Shown here: positions 43,402 through 52,712 of the stretch, one piece after another
Layout: the number at the start of each line of letters is the position of its first letter
Position numbering within the stretch: the stretch's first letter is position 1
Assembly: GCA_964522105.1 (NCBI GenBank)
Contig: CAZFVA010000011.1
Location: 28,451-92,450 of the forward strand
Length of the DNA: 64,000 nt
Origin: JAGOFO01 sp964522105
Lineage (GTDB): Bacteria > Myxococcota_A > UBA9042 > DTJE01
Direction: 5' to 3'
The notes under the pieces: generated by a model
Database searches by the model: none
Seen by the model: the letters and a program-made list of their open reading frames with translations, nothing else
What the model was told of the DNA's origin: nothing
Translations under genes and position numbers: made by a program

Positions 43402-45246
43402 ATGCACCCCGGCAGGAGCCCGATTCACGGACTGATGACAGACTTCAGCAACACCAGCCAGAAACTGACAGACCGGATTTTCCTGTTGGCATTTATACTG
43501 TTAACGGTTGGCTCGGTGGTCCCCGTCTGGATTATCAGGATACTTCCGCAGCAGGATGTCTGGCAGCACCTGGCGCTGGTTGACGTCATTTTCAACTACT
43601 GGTCCCCGGGGTCGCTGTACCCGGACTATTTCATACTGCCGGACGCCCCGAAACCAAACCTTTTCTATTACTATTTCACCAGTTTTATCGGGAACTTCAC
43701 ACCGTCACTGGAATTTGCCAACAAGATCGTCCTTTCACTTTATGTTCTGGCTTTCCCCGCATCATTTCTTTACTTTCTAAGGTCATTCAAACGTTCGAAG
43801 TGGCTGGCTTTCTTCAGCTTCCCGTTCATTTACAACGCAATGTTCTATCTGGGATTTGTTTCGTTCACGATTGCACTGCCAATGTTGTTTGTCGGGCTTG
43901 GCGCCTACAGAAAATTTCTGAACGCCCCCGGCTATCAGCAATCAATCAAGTTCGGTGTGCTGACCGCCTTGCTTATGGTTTTCATGTACTTCACCCACGC
44001 TCATGTCTTCCTTCTGGCGTGCATGCTGTGCGGCGTCATGTGGTTGATGTACATTGAAAATGGATGGGATGCTGCCTGGAAATTATGGCCCGCAGGCCCT
44101 TCGCTGGCGTTCTTTATTCCGTGGTTTCAAGTCTATTTTATTGAAAACACGCCGTCATCGTCGGGCATGAATTTCGGATCATTTGACAACTTTTTCGGGC
44201 CCAGGTACTACAGCTCGTCACAATTATTATCTAATTTTTTCAACTATATAACCAACTACTTCAGAAGGGAATCTGACGACACTGTTTTTCTGCTCGTATT
44301 ACTTCTGCTGATGATCCTGCTGATTATGAGACGGGCACCCGAAGTCCCTGTCGAATCAAAACGTAAACTGAAGTTTTTTGACCTTGAGATCCTGACGATA
44401 GCGCTGGCTGCCTCTGTTGTTATCCTTCCGCATCACATACAGGCCCAGTCGGTCGTGTCGCTGCGGCATATACTTCCGGCCTTCCTGTTTTTCATCGGAT
44501 GGGCCGGTTTCGAAGACGCCCCTAAACGGATTTCTTACCCAACCATTCTTCTGGTAAGCATTATCAGTGTAATCAGTATCGTCACAGTATCCACCGGGTT
44601 CATGCGATTCGACCGCGAACTCGACGGCTATTCTGAGCTGTTCAAAAACACTGGAGGATCAAAAAGGCTGCTTAAAGTGGTCTCGAACCAGGACAGCCGC
44701 GTGGTTTATGCCGGCGCCCTGTGGCACATCCATCACTTGTACAGCGTCCTGAAAGGCGGCATCAGCAACATCGGGTTCGCTGAATATCCACATAATCCGA
44801 TTCAATACAAGCCGGGAATGGTTCCGCCCAAAATGGGAAAGGACTTCACGACAAATGCAGCGTGGAGATATTACGACTATATTCTGGTCCGGAAGGACGA
44901 GTCATTTGACATGTCGTCAGTGATTGACGCGGTTGATGTTGTCGCGGAAAACCGAGGCTGGACGCTGTACAAAACAATTATTGGCCCGGCCGCAAGGCCT
45001 GATGACATAGATCCTATTGCAAAACCGCGAAGAAAGTCCTCTAATGTACCGTCAGGACAGCACTTAAACGATGTCGGGTACAACAAACCGGCGGGGGAAA
45101 TTGAAAATGCAAATGATAAGAAACCTGTCAGTCCTATTGGTATCCTTTCTGATGATATCGTGCGCGAGCGACTGCGACACAACTCCGACATGCGGAGACA
45201 ACGGCCAGACGCTCGACCAGCAGACGTCGGATACGACCAACCTTGA
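43402..45246 (+). CDS. Polytopic membrane protein, GT-C glycosyltransferase-like
   Basis: A 614-residue protein with about 11-12 hydrophobic helices. The first periplasmic loop contains 'PQQDVWQHLA', a D...H arrangement like that of GT-C glycosyltransferases; the C-terminal 120 residues form a soluble domain. No family named with confidence. ATG 43402 is only 11 bases after a perfect TATAAT (43386-43391); if that is the promoter, the real start is probably ATG 43435. The last 140 bases overlap the next gene out of frame. Confidence 0.7.
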   Translation: MHPGRSPIHGLMTDFSNTSQKLTDRIFLLAFILLTVGSVVPVWIIRILPQQDVWQHLALVDVIFNYWSPGSLYPDYFILPDAPKPNLFYYYFTSFIGNFTPSLEFANKIVLSLYVLAFPASFLYFLRSFKRSKWLAFFSFPFIYNAMFYLGFVSFTIALPMLFVGLGAYRKFLNAPGYQQSIKFGVLTALLMVFMYFTHAHVFLLACMLCGVMWLMYIENGWDAAWKLWPAGPSLAFFIPWFQVYFIENTPSSSGMNFGSFDNFFGPRYYSSSQLLSNFFNYITNYFRRESDDTVFLLVLLLLMILLIMRRAPEVPVESKRKLKFFDLEILTIALAASVVILPHHIQAQSVVSLRHILPAFLFFIGWAGFEDAPKRISYPTILLVSIISVISIVTVSTGFMRFDRELDGYSELFKNTGGSKRLLKVVSNQDSRVVYAGALWHIHHLYSVLKGGISNIGFAEYPHNPIQYKPGMVPPKMGKDFTTNAAWRYYDYILVRKDESFDMSSVIDAVDVVAENRGWTLYKTIIGPAARPDDIDPIAKPRRKSSNVPSGQHLNDVGYNKPAGEIENANDKKPVSPIGILSDDIVRERLRHNSDMRRQRPDARPADVGYDQP

Positions 45247-48200
45247 CAGCGGCGTTGACGCCCTGGATCAGGACCGGATCGAACCGGACGTCATCGTGGC
45301 GGACCTCGGACCGGACGCAATCGTTCCGGGTGGATTCGGGGCGCCATGCTCGGAAAACGAAGACTGCGACAGCCGTTTCTGCATAGAGGGACCGGAAGGC
45401 AGCATATGCTCGAAACTGTGCATAACTGATGAATGTCCCGAAGGTTACCTGTGTTCAGGAATTGTAAATACCTATCCTGACACCGTTTTCATGTGCGTCC
45501 CGGTCTTTTCGAAGGTTTGCGCGGCGTGCTCGACAGATAACCAGTGCGCCGGTGGTAAATGCGTTGAATTCCCGGCAGGCAAATTCTGCACTGTCTCATG
45601 TGCGGAAACTGAGTGTCCAACAGCGTTTTCGTGCATTGACGTTGGCGTGGATGGCGACCGTTACTGCCTGCCGCCAAGCGGAACCTGTGAATGCAGAAGC
45701 AAGGACGAGGGCGTAAAGCGTTTCTGCGAATTCACAAATGAACTGGGCACATGCTACGGCTATGAAACGTGTGATCCCGCTGTCGGATTCACAGGTTGTG
45801 ACGCTAATGAACCTGTCGTTGAAGATTGCAACGGACTTGATGATGACTGCGCGGGCGGACCCGACAACGGGCTTCCCGAAAATGAAGCATGCACAGTGAC
45901 GGAAGGCGACTGGACCTGTACCGGCGTAAAGATCTGCCTTGGTCCCCAGGGTTGGTCATGCACGGCGCAGACACCGAGCGCTGAAATCTGCGACGGCATT
46001 GACAACAACTGCGACGGCCAGACGGACGAAGACTTCAAGGTTGACGGCCTGTACGGCACTATTGAAAACTGCGGTGCCTGTAACAAATCATGCGATGGCC
46101 TGTTTCCCCACGCCACGACGGCATGCGATGTTACCGGCATTATCCCCAGATGCGTCGTTGTAGACTGTGATCCCGGATACTTCAAACTGAATGAATATCA
46201 GTGCATACCTTTGACGGCAACTATTTGTAATCCCTGTGTTATTGATGGGGACTGCGTTGTCGAAGGATCTCGCTGCCTGTTGTTTGCCGACGGCGGCAAA
46301 TACTGTGGCCAGCCATGTGTTGACAGCAGTTTCTGCCCGACAGGATATGGATGCCAGCCAGTTGAAGGCGGCGGCGATCAGTGCATTCCCAACTCGGGAA
46401 GCTGCGCGTGCGCCCAGCCCGATCCGGACATCACCCGAGCCTGCAAAGTGTCATGGCAGACTGATCCTGAATCGCCGCTGTACACATGCACCGGCGTTCA
46501 GCGCTGTATCGAAACTGGCTGGAGCAACTGTGAACTGCCGGCCGAAGAATGCAATTTCATTGACGATGACTGCAACGGCTCGATCGACGAAGGGTTTGTT
46601 GAAGTCGGCACCGGACGTTACATAACCGATACCGATTGCGGCATCTGCGGGAACAACTGCTCGACTCAGACAGTTATTCACGGCTACGGCGCTTGCGACA
46701 CGTCCAGGACTATCCCGGACTGCATCATTGAGTGCGACCTGGGGTTCTTCGACGTTGACGAAAACCCGGCCACCGGCTGCGAGTGTGCATACACGAACGC
46801 CAGCGACGCCCCCGGCGGCGGCGACTCGAACTGCGACGGCATCGACGGAAAAATTGATAACACGATTTTCGTGGCCAAATGGGGCAGCAACACGAACGCC
46901 GGAACGATCGATGCGCCAGTGTTGACTATCGGCAGGGCAATTCAGCTTGCAAACAGCTCCACCGCAAACGAAATCTATGTCGCCACAGGTATTTACACAG
47001 AACCGGTCAGTATCAGCACCGGCAAAAGCATTTACGGCGGGTTCTCGGCCGACTTCAAAACACTGAACCCTGTCGCATACGAAACGGTTATCCTGGGCCA
47101 GGAACCGAATGAACTGCTTCCTGGTGCCGTTAACGCAGTCGGGATAACCGGGGCCGCCGGTTCAACCGTATTTTCCGGCTTCGTAATCATTGCTTATAAC
47201 AACCGCACCCCGGGCGGCAACTCGATCGCCGTGTATATCAAAGACAGCAGTTCAGCCCTGACATTCAGCAACAGCCGCATTTCCGGCGGGCTGGCCGGCA
47301 ACGGCGCCCCCGGCGGATATGGTGTGTCGGGTCTGGACGGAGCGTCCGGTGCGCCAGGTGCTGCGGCCCGCGATATCGGCGTCGCATCATGCGGCACGCT
47401 GACGACAGTTGGCGGGGCCGGCGGCACGTTCCAGTGCGGTGACGTTTTCACGTCCGGTGGGGCAGGCGGTTCTTCGAAGTGCCCTGACTTTGATGAAGAC
47501 ACGACTGGCTGCGCGGGCGGAACCATTACCCAGGTCAGGGCATCATCAGAAAACGGAGCGACCGGACTGAATGGCGGCGGAGCAGGCGGCGACGCCGGAC
47601 TTGATGCAATCATCAATTCCTTGTGCGGATACTCGGGTTCATGCAATTCCTGTTCAGTTCCGGACGACACGATGGTCGGCGGCAGCGGCCTGCCCGGCAG
47701 CACCGGTTCATCCGGGCCGGCCGGTTCGGGATGCAACGACACCGACGGAAATGTTTCACTTGATGGACTCTGGACTCCTGCGGCGGCGACCGGCGGCGGC
47801 ATCGGTTCAAATGGAAGCGGTGGCGGTGGCGGCGGTGCGGCAGGTGGCGTTGAAACGCTTAACTGCACGGCGAGCCGTGGCCGTACCGATCTTGGCGGAT
47901 CAGGCGGCGGCGGTGGCGCTGGCGGGTGCGGGGCAACAGGCGGAACGGCTGGCGGCTCCGGCGGCGGTTCATTCGCCGTGTTCGTGGCATTCACGTCGGC
48001 ACCGACTACAGTTCCTTCAATGACCGGACTGCGGGTTGAACCGGGTCAGGGCGGCCTGGGCGGCAACGGCGGACCGGCCGGAGTCGGCGGCAAGGCCGGA
48101 TCTGGCGCAGTTGGTGGTCTTGATGGCGCTGGCGATGCAAACATGTTCTGCGCTGCAGGCGGTGGTGCCGGTGGTAACGGCGGGGCCGGTGGTCACGGCG

Positions 48201-48400
48201 GTGGCGGCGGCGGCGGATGCGGCGGACCGGCTTACGGCATCTTTGTTTCCGGCGTTACCGGCGCACTTATCAACCCGTGGAAGACAAGTGTAACGTTTGA
48301 CGGCACCGGCGAAGCCGGGACTGGCGGAGTCGGCGGAACATCATTCGGTGCTGCCGGCACAAACGGCTCGAACGGGGTCGCGGCCAACACCAACTTCTAA
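45107..48400 (+). CDS. Large Cys-rich lipoprotein with pectin-lyase-like and glycine-rich regions
   Basis: A 1097-residue lipoprotein (signal MQMIRN..., MISC). Regions: Asp-rich linker; Cys-rich modules ('CSENEDCDSRFC', 'CPEGYLC', 'GTCEC') paralogous to those of the MopE-repeat lipoprotein; two CNGxDDDC/CDGIDNNCDG-type motifs; a second copy of the Cys module (about 375-490); from about 586 a parallel-beta-helix start ('SNTNAGTIDAPVLTIGRAI', DUF1565-like); and a C-terminal glycine-rich region (about 725-1097). ATG 45107 has GGGGGAAA upstream. Probably surface-exposed and adhesive or structural; that is inference. Confidence 0.85.
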   Translation: MQMIRNLSVLLVSFLMISCASDCDTTPTCGDNGQTLDQQTSDTTNLDSGVDALDQDRIEPDVIVADLGPDAIVPGGFGAPCSENEDCDSRFCIEGPEGSICSKLCITDECPEGYLCSGIVNTYPDTVFMCVPVFSKVCAACSTDNQCAGGKCVEFPAGKFCTVSCAETECPTAFSCIDVGVDGDRYCLPPSGTCECRSKDEGVKRFCEFTNELGTCYGYETCDPAVGFTGCDANEPVVEDCNGLDDDCAGGPDNGLPENEACTVTEGDWTCTGVKICLGPQGWSCTAQTPSAEICDGIDNNCDGQTDEDFKVDGLYGTIENCGACNKSCDGLFPHATTACDVTGIIPRCVVVDCDPGYFKLNEYQCIPLTATICNPCVIDGDCVVEGSRCLLFADGGKYCGQPCVDSSFCPTGYGCQPVEGGGDQCIPNSGSCACAQPDPDITRACKVSWQTDPESPLYTCTGVQRCIETGWSNCELPAEECNFIDDDCNGSIDEGFVEVGTGRYITDTDCGICGNNCSTQTVIHGYGACDTSRTIPDCIIECDLGFFDVDENPATGCECAYTNASDAPGGGDSNCDGIDGKIDNTIFVAKWGSNTNAGTIDAPVLTIGRAIQLANSSTANEIYVATGIYTEPVSISTGKSIYGGFSADFKTLNPVAYETVILGQEPNELLPGAVNAVGITGAAGSTVFSGFVIIAYNNRTPGGNSIAVYIKDSSSALTFSNSRISGGLAGNGAPGGYGVSGLDGASGAPGAAARDIGVASCGTLTTVGGAGGTFQCGDVFTSGGAGGSSKCPDFDEDTTGCAGGTITQVRASSENGATGLNGGGAGGDAGLDAIINSLCGYSGSCNSCSVPDDTMVGGSGLPGSTGSSGPAGSGCNDTDGNVSLDGLWTPAAATGGGIGSNGSGGGGGGAAGGVETLNCTASRGRTDLGGSGGGGGAGGCGATGGTAGGSGGGSFAVFVAFTSAPTTVPSMTGLRVEPGQGGLGGNGGPAGVGGKAGSGAVGGLDGAGDANMFCAAGGGAGGNGGAGGHGGGGGGGCGGPAYGIFVSGVTGALINPWKTSVTFDGTGEAGTGGVGGTSFGAAGTNGSNGVAANTNF

Positions 48401-48431
48401 GATTCAAACACTTCAAACTGGTACACCAACA

Positions 48432-49097
48432 ATGAACAGAAAAATCCAGATCGCTTTAGTCGTGGCCGTATTTATGGTGGCAGCCTTTGCTGTGGCAGGT
48501 TTCTTCATGCTGACGACGGCTGGATGCACACCGGCCCCGAAGAAGGCCGTCAACGACGGACTGACCGGCGGAACGCTTGTGTTTTCTGACGATTTTGAAC
48601 GTCAGGAAACTGGTACCAACTGGCTTAACAAGTCGGGAAACTGGCAGATTAAAGACGGCTGGGTACACGTCAAAGGCGATGAAAATGCAGGGCTGTGGCT
48701 GAATACCCCCCTGCCCGACCGCACCCGCGTCGAATTCGATGCAAAGAGCCTGTCCGACGACGGCGACCTGAAGTTTGAAATCTTTGCCCGCGCCCGGGAA
48801 CACCAGTCCGGGTACGTCGCGATTCTGGGCGGCTGGAAGAACAAGATCAGCATCATCGCCAGGCTGAACGAGCATGGCGCAGACCGACTGGAGTCAGACG
48901 CGAACGTCACTATCGGCAAAGTTCATCACTTCACGGCGATACGCGTGGACAACGTGCTGAAGTGGTACGTTGACGGAAAACTGCTGCTGCAGTTCGCTGA
49001 CCGCGATCCGATAGACGGCGTCTATTTCGCTTTCAACAACTGGGCTTCCGATGCGTGGTATGACAATTTGAAGGTTTACGAACTGGCCGCAAATTAG
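48432..49097 (+). CDS. Lipoprotein with concanavalin/LamG-like domain
   Basis: A 221-residue lipoprotein (lipobox TTAGC). The mature domain has 'FSDDFERQ..GTNWLNKSGNWQIKDG' at its start and 'WYDNLKVYEL' at its end, the usual opening and closing strands of LamG-like jelly-roll domains (DUF1080-like) that bind or cleave sugars. ATG 48432 begins the signal; the frame before it lies in the preceding gene. Downstream of the large lipoprotein by 31 bases, likely the same transcript. Confidence 0.8.
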   Translation: MNRKIQIALVVAVFMVAAFAVAGFFMLTTAGCTPAPKKAVNDGLTGGTLVFSDDFERQETGTNWLNKSGNWQIKDGWVHVKGDENAGLWLNTPLPDRTRVEFDAKSLSDDGDLKFEIFARAREHQSGYVAILGGWKNKISIIARLNEHGADRLESDANVTIGKVHHFTAIRVDNVLKWYVDGKLLLQFADRDPIDGVYFAFNNWASDAWYDNLKVYELAAN

Positions 49098-49108
49098 AAT
49101 CGGAAACG

Positions 49109-50401
49109 TCAATTGACCGTCGGACCGCCAAGTTTCTTCGATACAAACGTCTTTAAAATCCCCAGTTCATCACGCGTATCTCGAAGTTTTGCGGCGGTTG
49201 CAAGCTGAAGCTGATACAGAATCCGACTTACAGTAAGCGGTTGCCTGTCAAAAATAGTTAAAAAATCAGATCTTGTGATAACAATCGCCGTTGTCCGGCC
49301 ACGGGCGATTCCAGTAACCTGCCGAACTTTTTCTTCGACAAGCGACATTTCGCCAAGGCACGACCCGGCCGGGAAAGACTGAACAACTTTGCCACCGCGC
49401 ATCACATCGATTGAGCCCTCAAGAACACAGTACAGGCCATCCGACGGTTCACCGGCCCGAAAAATCACCTCGTTATCGACATATGAATGACGCGTCGAGT
49501 CCGAATACAGTTTCAGCCACTCACCAAGACTGAGTCCCCTGAAAATTGAGCACTTACGCAGGACAGTAGCGATTGAAAAATTCCCGGCGACGTCTGTCGC
49601 AGGATCGACTGATGCATCAACGGCAGCACTGTCAGGTCCGGCCTGAACAATCACAACCGAAATATTGTCATTGCCACCAGCCGCATTGGCAAAAGCAACC
49701 AGTTTTTCGGCGCACTTTTCCGGGTCTCCCGCGGCCCCCAGACGGGCTATCATGTCGTCCCGCACCAGGCCCGTAAGCCCATCAGAACACAACAGAATCC
49801 GGTCACCGTCAAGCAACTCCACATCAATTGCGTCCATGGTCAATCCATCGGCGGTGCCAAGGGCGTTCGTCAGCACGTTCTTCATCGGGAAATCAAGAGC
49901 ACCGGCAGGCGACAGCATGCCGCTGTTAACCAACCCCTGAACCAGTGAATGGTCAGTCGTAAGCCTGATAGTGGAATTGCCACGAATCAGACAGGCCCGC
50001 GAATCACCCACATGAACAATAAACGCATGACGACATGCGAACAGGCACGCAACAACGGTCGAACCCATTCCCTTCAATTCTTCTGATGCAGCCGCTGCGC
50101 TGTGAATGTCCTTGTCGGCGTTGATAACCGCAGTCTTCAGAAGTTCAAAAATATCATGGCGGCCGGCCAGTGATTCGCCGATGCTGCCGCTGCACACAAA
50201 GCGGGCCACCGCGTCATAACCATCCCTTACTGTGCGGGCAATACTTGCACAGGCGATCTGGCTTGCGACGTCCCCGCCGGCATAGCCGCCCATGCCGTCA
50301 GCGACAACAAACAGATTCAGGTCAGGCTCCATGGTTATGAAGTCTTCATTTCTTTTCCTGACCTTTCCGACATCCGTCTTTCCGCCGAAACTAAAATTCA
50401 C
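49109..50401 (-). CDS. PP2C-type Ser/Thr phosphatase with C-terminal cyclic-nucleotide-binding domain
   Basis: A 430-residue cytoplasmic protein. Residues 1-240 are PP2C with all metal-binding motifs: RNED, DGMGG, HVGDSRA, CSDGLTG and GGNDNIS. Residues 275-400 are a cNMP-binding domain: 'VIFRAGEPSDGLYCVLEGSIDV', 'FPAGSCLGEMSLVEEKVRQVTGIA' with the phosphate-binding cassette (here GEMSL...VRQVT). Such a fusion would let cAMP/cGMP or another ligand tune a phosphatase. GTG start with GAGGGA upstream. No kinase is adjacent. Confidence 0.93.
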   Translation of the reverse strand: MNFSFGGKTDVGKVRKRNEDFITMEPDLNLFVVADGMGGYAGGDVASQIACASIARTVRDGYDAVARFVCSGSIGESLAGRHDIFELLKTAVINADKDIHSAAAASEELKGMGSTVVACLFACRHAFIVHVGDSRACLIRGNSTIRLTTDHSLVQGLVNSGMLSPAGALDFPMKNVLTNALGTADGLTMDAIDVELLDGDRILLCSDGLTGLVRDDMIARLGAAGDPEKCAEKLVAFANAAGGNDNISVVIVQAGPDSAAVDASVDPATDVAGNFSIATVLRKCSIFRGLSLGEWLKLYSDSTRHSYVDNEVIFRAGEPSDGLYCVLEGSIDVMRGGKVVQSFPAGSCLGEMSLVEEKVRQVTGIARGRTTAIVITRSDFLTIFDRQPLTVSRILYQLQLATAAKLRDTRDELGILKTFVSKKLGGPTVN

Positions 50402-50434
50402 AGGAGTCCCTCAAACGAACCTGTATCTATTCAC

Positions 50435-52042
50435 TTAATACGAAAAGGTAGTCCAGACAACTATTCTTTGCGCAATCTTGCCACCCAGGGTCACTTCATC
50501 CTTCCATACACGATCGTCATCCTTGGTCTTACCTTCAATTACACCGGTAATCTTCGCGTTATCGAAGGCACCGCCCGGGAAAAATCCGGCGTATGCAGCT
50601 GACAGACAGACCCACTTTGCTGCCTGCCACTCTACAACCAGATCAAATTCATGCCCGATGAACGGGCTGTTTCCAGCCGGTATCAACAGGCCGCGATCCA
50701 TGGTGAATGCACCGTTTTTAGTGCCGTTGCCGCCATTCGTCCCCATGTGCTGATACATGCCGCCATCAGCAGTCTGGAACATGAAATGATAATCAAAATA
50801 GACGTTCAGGTTGTCCACCGGCTTCAGGCCAAACTGAGGACCAATGTCCCATATACCTGAAACCCTCAGAATATCAGTGTATCCCAGGAAATTATGGGTA
50901 GAACCGAACGTCGGCTTGAATGCGTTGCTTTGACCGTTAAAAGGCGTTGAATCACCTGTCGCGTACAGGAAAAAGGCGCCAATCCGGGGCTTTGCTTTGA
51001 CATCTACCATCTCATACATGACGTTTGCCAGATATACGGCGGCCAGATGATTGACCGTCTGCAGACCGGCGACATCAGCGCCCGAAACTGAAGGCGTTGA
51101 CGACCACGTACTTACGCTGCCGAATTGACCTGCAGCTTCGCCGGACAAAAGAAGGCCCTTTGCGGGGCGGAAAAGCAGTCTGCCGCCGACAGTTCCAAGA
51201 CGCTGGGTAAAATTGCCGAAAGCGTCATCAAGATAGAACCCGTAGAGCTCGGCATCAAAATACTTCACAAAATGGTCAGTCGTCAGGTAAACACCTGAAA
51301 ATGATTCATAATCTTCTTTTGTATCAGCGCTGAATATTGGACCAAGGCCTGACTTCACCAGTGTTGTAAACGCGTCAAGCTTGATGATTCCCGGCTTGTA
51401 ATAAGTCAGCCAGAAACCGTCATACGCCTGCCCGTAAGAACTGGAGTTCCCTTTATCCACATGCATCGTACTGCCAAACGACATCGTGAAACGCCCGGCC
51501 CGCACTGTCACGCCGGTACCTGCTATGTTTTCAAACAACAGATGGCCTTCCCACAGGTCCAGACCCTTCTCGTTTGACTTAATACTCTTTTCTTCACCCC
51601 AGTTTCTTGAATCCTGAATGGTGGCAACCAGTCTGAATCCTTCTACGGGCTCTACGATCAGGCCGAATCGAAGCCTTTCTCCGACAAAAAAGTCCTTGTT
51701 CTGTTTATACGACCGCACCCCGTCCTTCATCGACCAGCCGCCAAGGCTGGCAATATTGTGATCAAGCTCCGGCCTGATGCGCAGCTCAAAAACAGGCAAC
51801 CACTTAGGGTTCAACCTGCCCTTGTACGTCTGCTTCGACTTCAGTTCCGCGACTTCAGACTTAAGCTCATCAATCTGTTTCTGATTGTTCATCAGGGCAT
51901 CAAGGATCGCCTGATTTGACGGACTGGCGCCAACGCCTGAATCGGCGGTCTGCGGCGTTGCTTCTTCAGAACGTGCCGGCGTCGACAGAAGCACCGACAA
52001 CATCAAAACCATAAATAATTTCGAGCAGTTAAACTGATACAA
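50435..52042 (-). CDS. Outer-membrane beta-barrel protein (alginate-export/porin-like)
   Basis: A 535-residue exported protein: signal peptide ending ARS|EE, a short coiled coil (about 55-85, 'NQKQIDELKSEVAELKSKQ'), then a barrel of alternating amphipathic strands with 'RAGRFTMSFGS', ending in an aromatic (TFSY) as outer-membrane barrels do. It resembles alginate-export-domain porins. TTG 52042 is preferred because GGGAGG sits seven bases upstream; in-frame codons up to 52090 lack a signal-like start. Solute unknown. Confidence 0.8.
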   Translation of the reverse strand: MYQFNCSKLFMVLMLSVLLSTPARSEEATPQTADSGVGASPSNQAILDALMNNQKQIDELKSEVAELKSKQTYKGRLNPKWLPVFELRIRPELDHNIASLGGWSMKDGVRSYKQNKDFFVGERLRFGLIVEPVEGFRLVATIQDSRNWGEEKSIKSNEKGLDLWEGHLLFENIAGTGVTVRAGRFTMSFGSTMHVDKGNSSSYGQAYDGFWLTYYKPGIIKLDAFTTLVKSGLGPIFSADTKEDYESFSGVYLTTDHFVKYFDAELYGFYLDDAFGNFTQRLGTVGGRLLFRPAKGLLLSGEAAGQFGSVSTWSSTPSVSGADVAGLQTVNHLAAVYLANVMYEMVDVKAKPRIGAFFLYATGDSTPFNGQSNAFKPTFGSTHNFLGYTDILRVSGIWDIGPQFGLKPVDNLNVYFDYHFMFQTADGGMYQHMGTNGGNGTKNGAFTMDRGLLIPAGNSPFIGHEFDLVVEWQAAKWVCLSAAYAGFFPGGAFDNAKITGVIEGKTKDDDRVWKDEVTLGGKIAQRIVVWTTFSY

Positions 52043-52140
52043 CAGGACCTCCCGGTGTTCCCACTCAATATGGTGAACATGAATTATCACAATAATATCA
52101 GAGATCCAAGCACCTCACGAAATCCTGACAGAAAGCTATT

Positions 52141-52164
52141 TCCGGCTGAACATATCAAGCCGGA
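52141..52164. promoter_or_regulatory. 7-bp inverted repeat between the divergent porin and fxsA genes
   Basis: TCCGGCT, ten bases, AGCCGGA in a 210-base divergent intergenic region. It may be an operator or leader stem; no other support. Confidence 0.3.
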
Positions 52165-52252
52165 CGGGACCAACAGATCCCCCATCCTTGCCACCACCAT
52201 GATTTAGCAGGGCGACTTGATGTACAATTGCCCCTGATATCTACGGGGACAG

Positions 52253-52666
52253 ATGATGCTTGCGTTGATAATTCTGCTGTCGCTTGTGGTGCCTGTTCTG
52301 GAAGTCGTTATATTTTCACTGATAATTCAGCATGTCAGTGTATGGGTGGTCGTTGTCCCGTCAGTCATTGCTTCGGCCGCCGGTGGCTGGATCCTGTTCA
52401 AGTCGCTGCCAAAATTCCTGGACAAAAGCATGAACGACGAACGATCGGCCACATTCCCGACGCTGAACTCTTACTTCCAGGCTACCAACATCGTTTCCGG
52501 CTTTCTGCTGGTAATACCCGGATTTGTGACGGACCTCGCCGGACTGCTTTTGCTGCTGCCAAGATTCCGCGGATTTTCCTTCATAATCCTGTCCAAACTG
52601 GCTTCAACTTCAAAGGAACGCATCGTCAGAGTTGACACCGGCGATGAAGACAGCAGACGGACGTAG
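52253..52666 (+). CDS. fxsA: FxsA family membrane protein
   Basis: A 137-residue protein with about four hydrophobic segments. 'SGFLLVIPGFVTDLAGLLLLLP' is the FxsA signature. In E. coli the overproduced protein relieves phage T7 exclusion by the F plasmid; normal role unknown. The ATG pair 52253/52256 follows GGGGA; either may be used. The Arg-rich tail is cytoplasmic. Confidence 0.88.
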   Translation: MMLALIILLSLVVPVLEVVIFSLIIQHVSVWVVVVPSVIASAAGGWILFKSLPKFLDKSMNDERSATFPTLNSYFQATNIVSGFLLVIPGFVTDLAGLLLLLPRFRGFSFIILSKLASTSKERIVRVDTGDEDSRRT

Positions 52667-52712
52667 CCAGACCGTTGACCGGCCTGGGCGCGCGCAATCG
52701 CAGGAATGAACG

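Noticed and set aside
47194..47994. A 266-codon proline-rich antisense frame
   Set aside because: It is the mirror of the glycine-rich region (GGN/NCC codons) and has no independent start signal.
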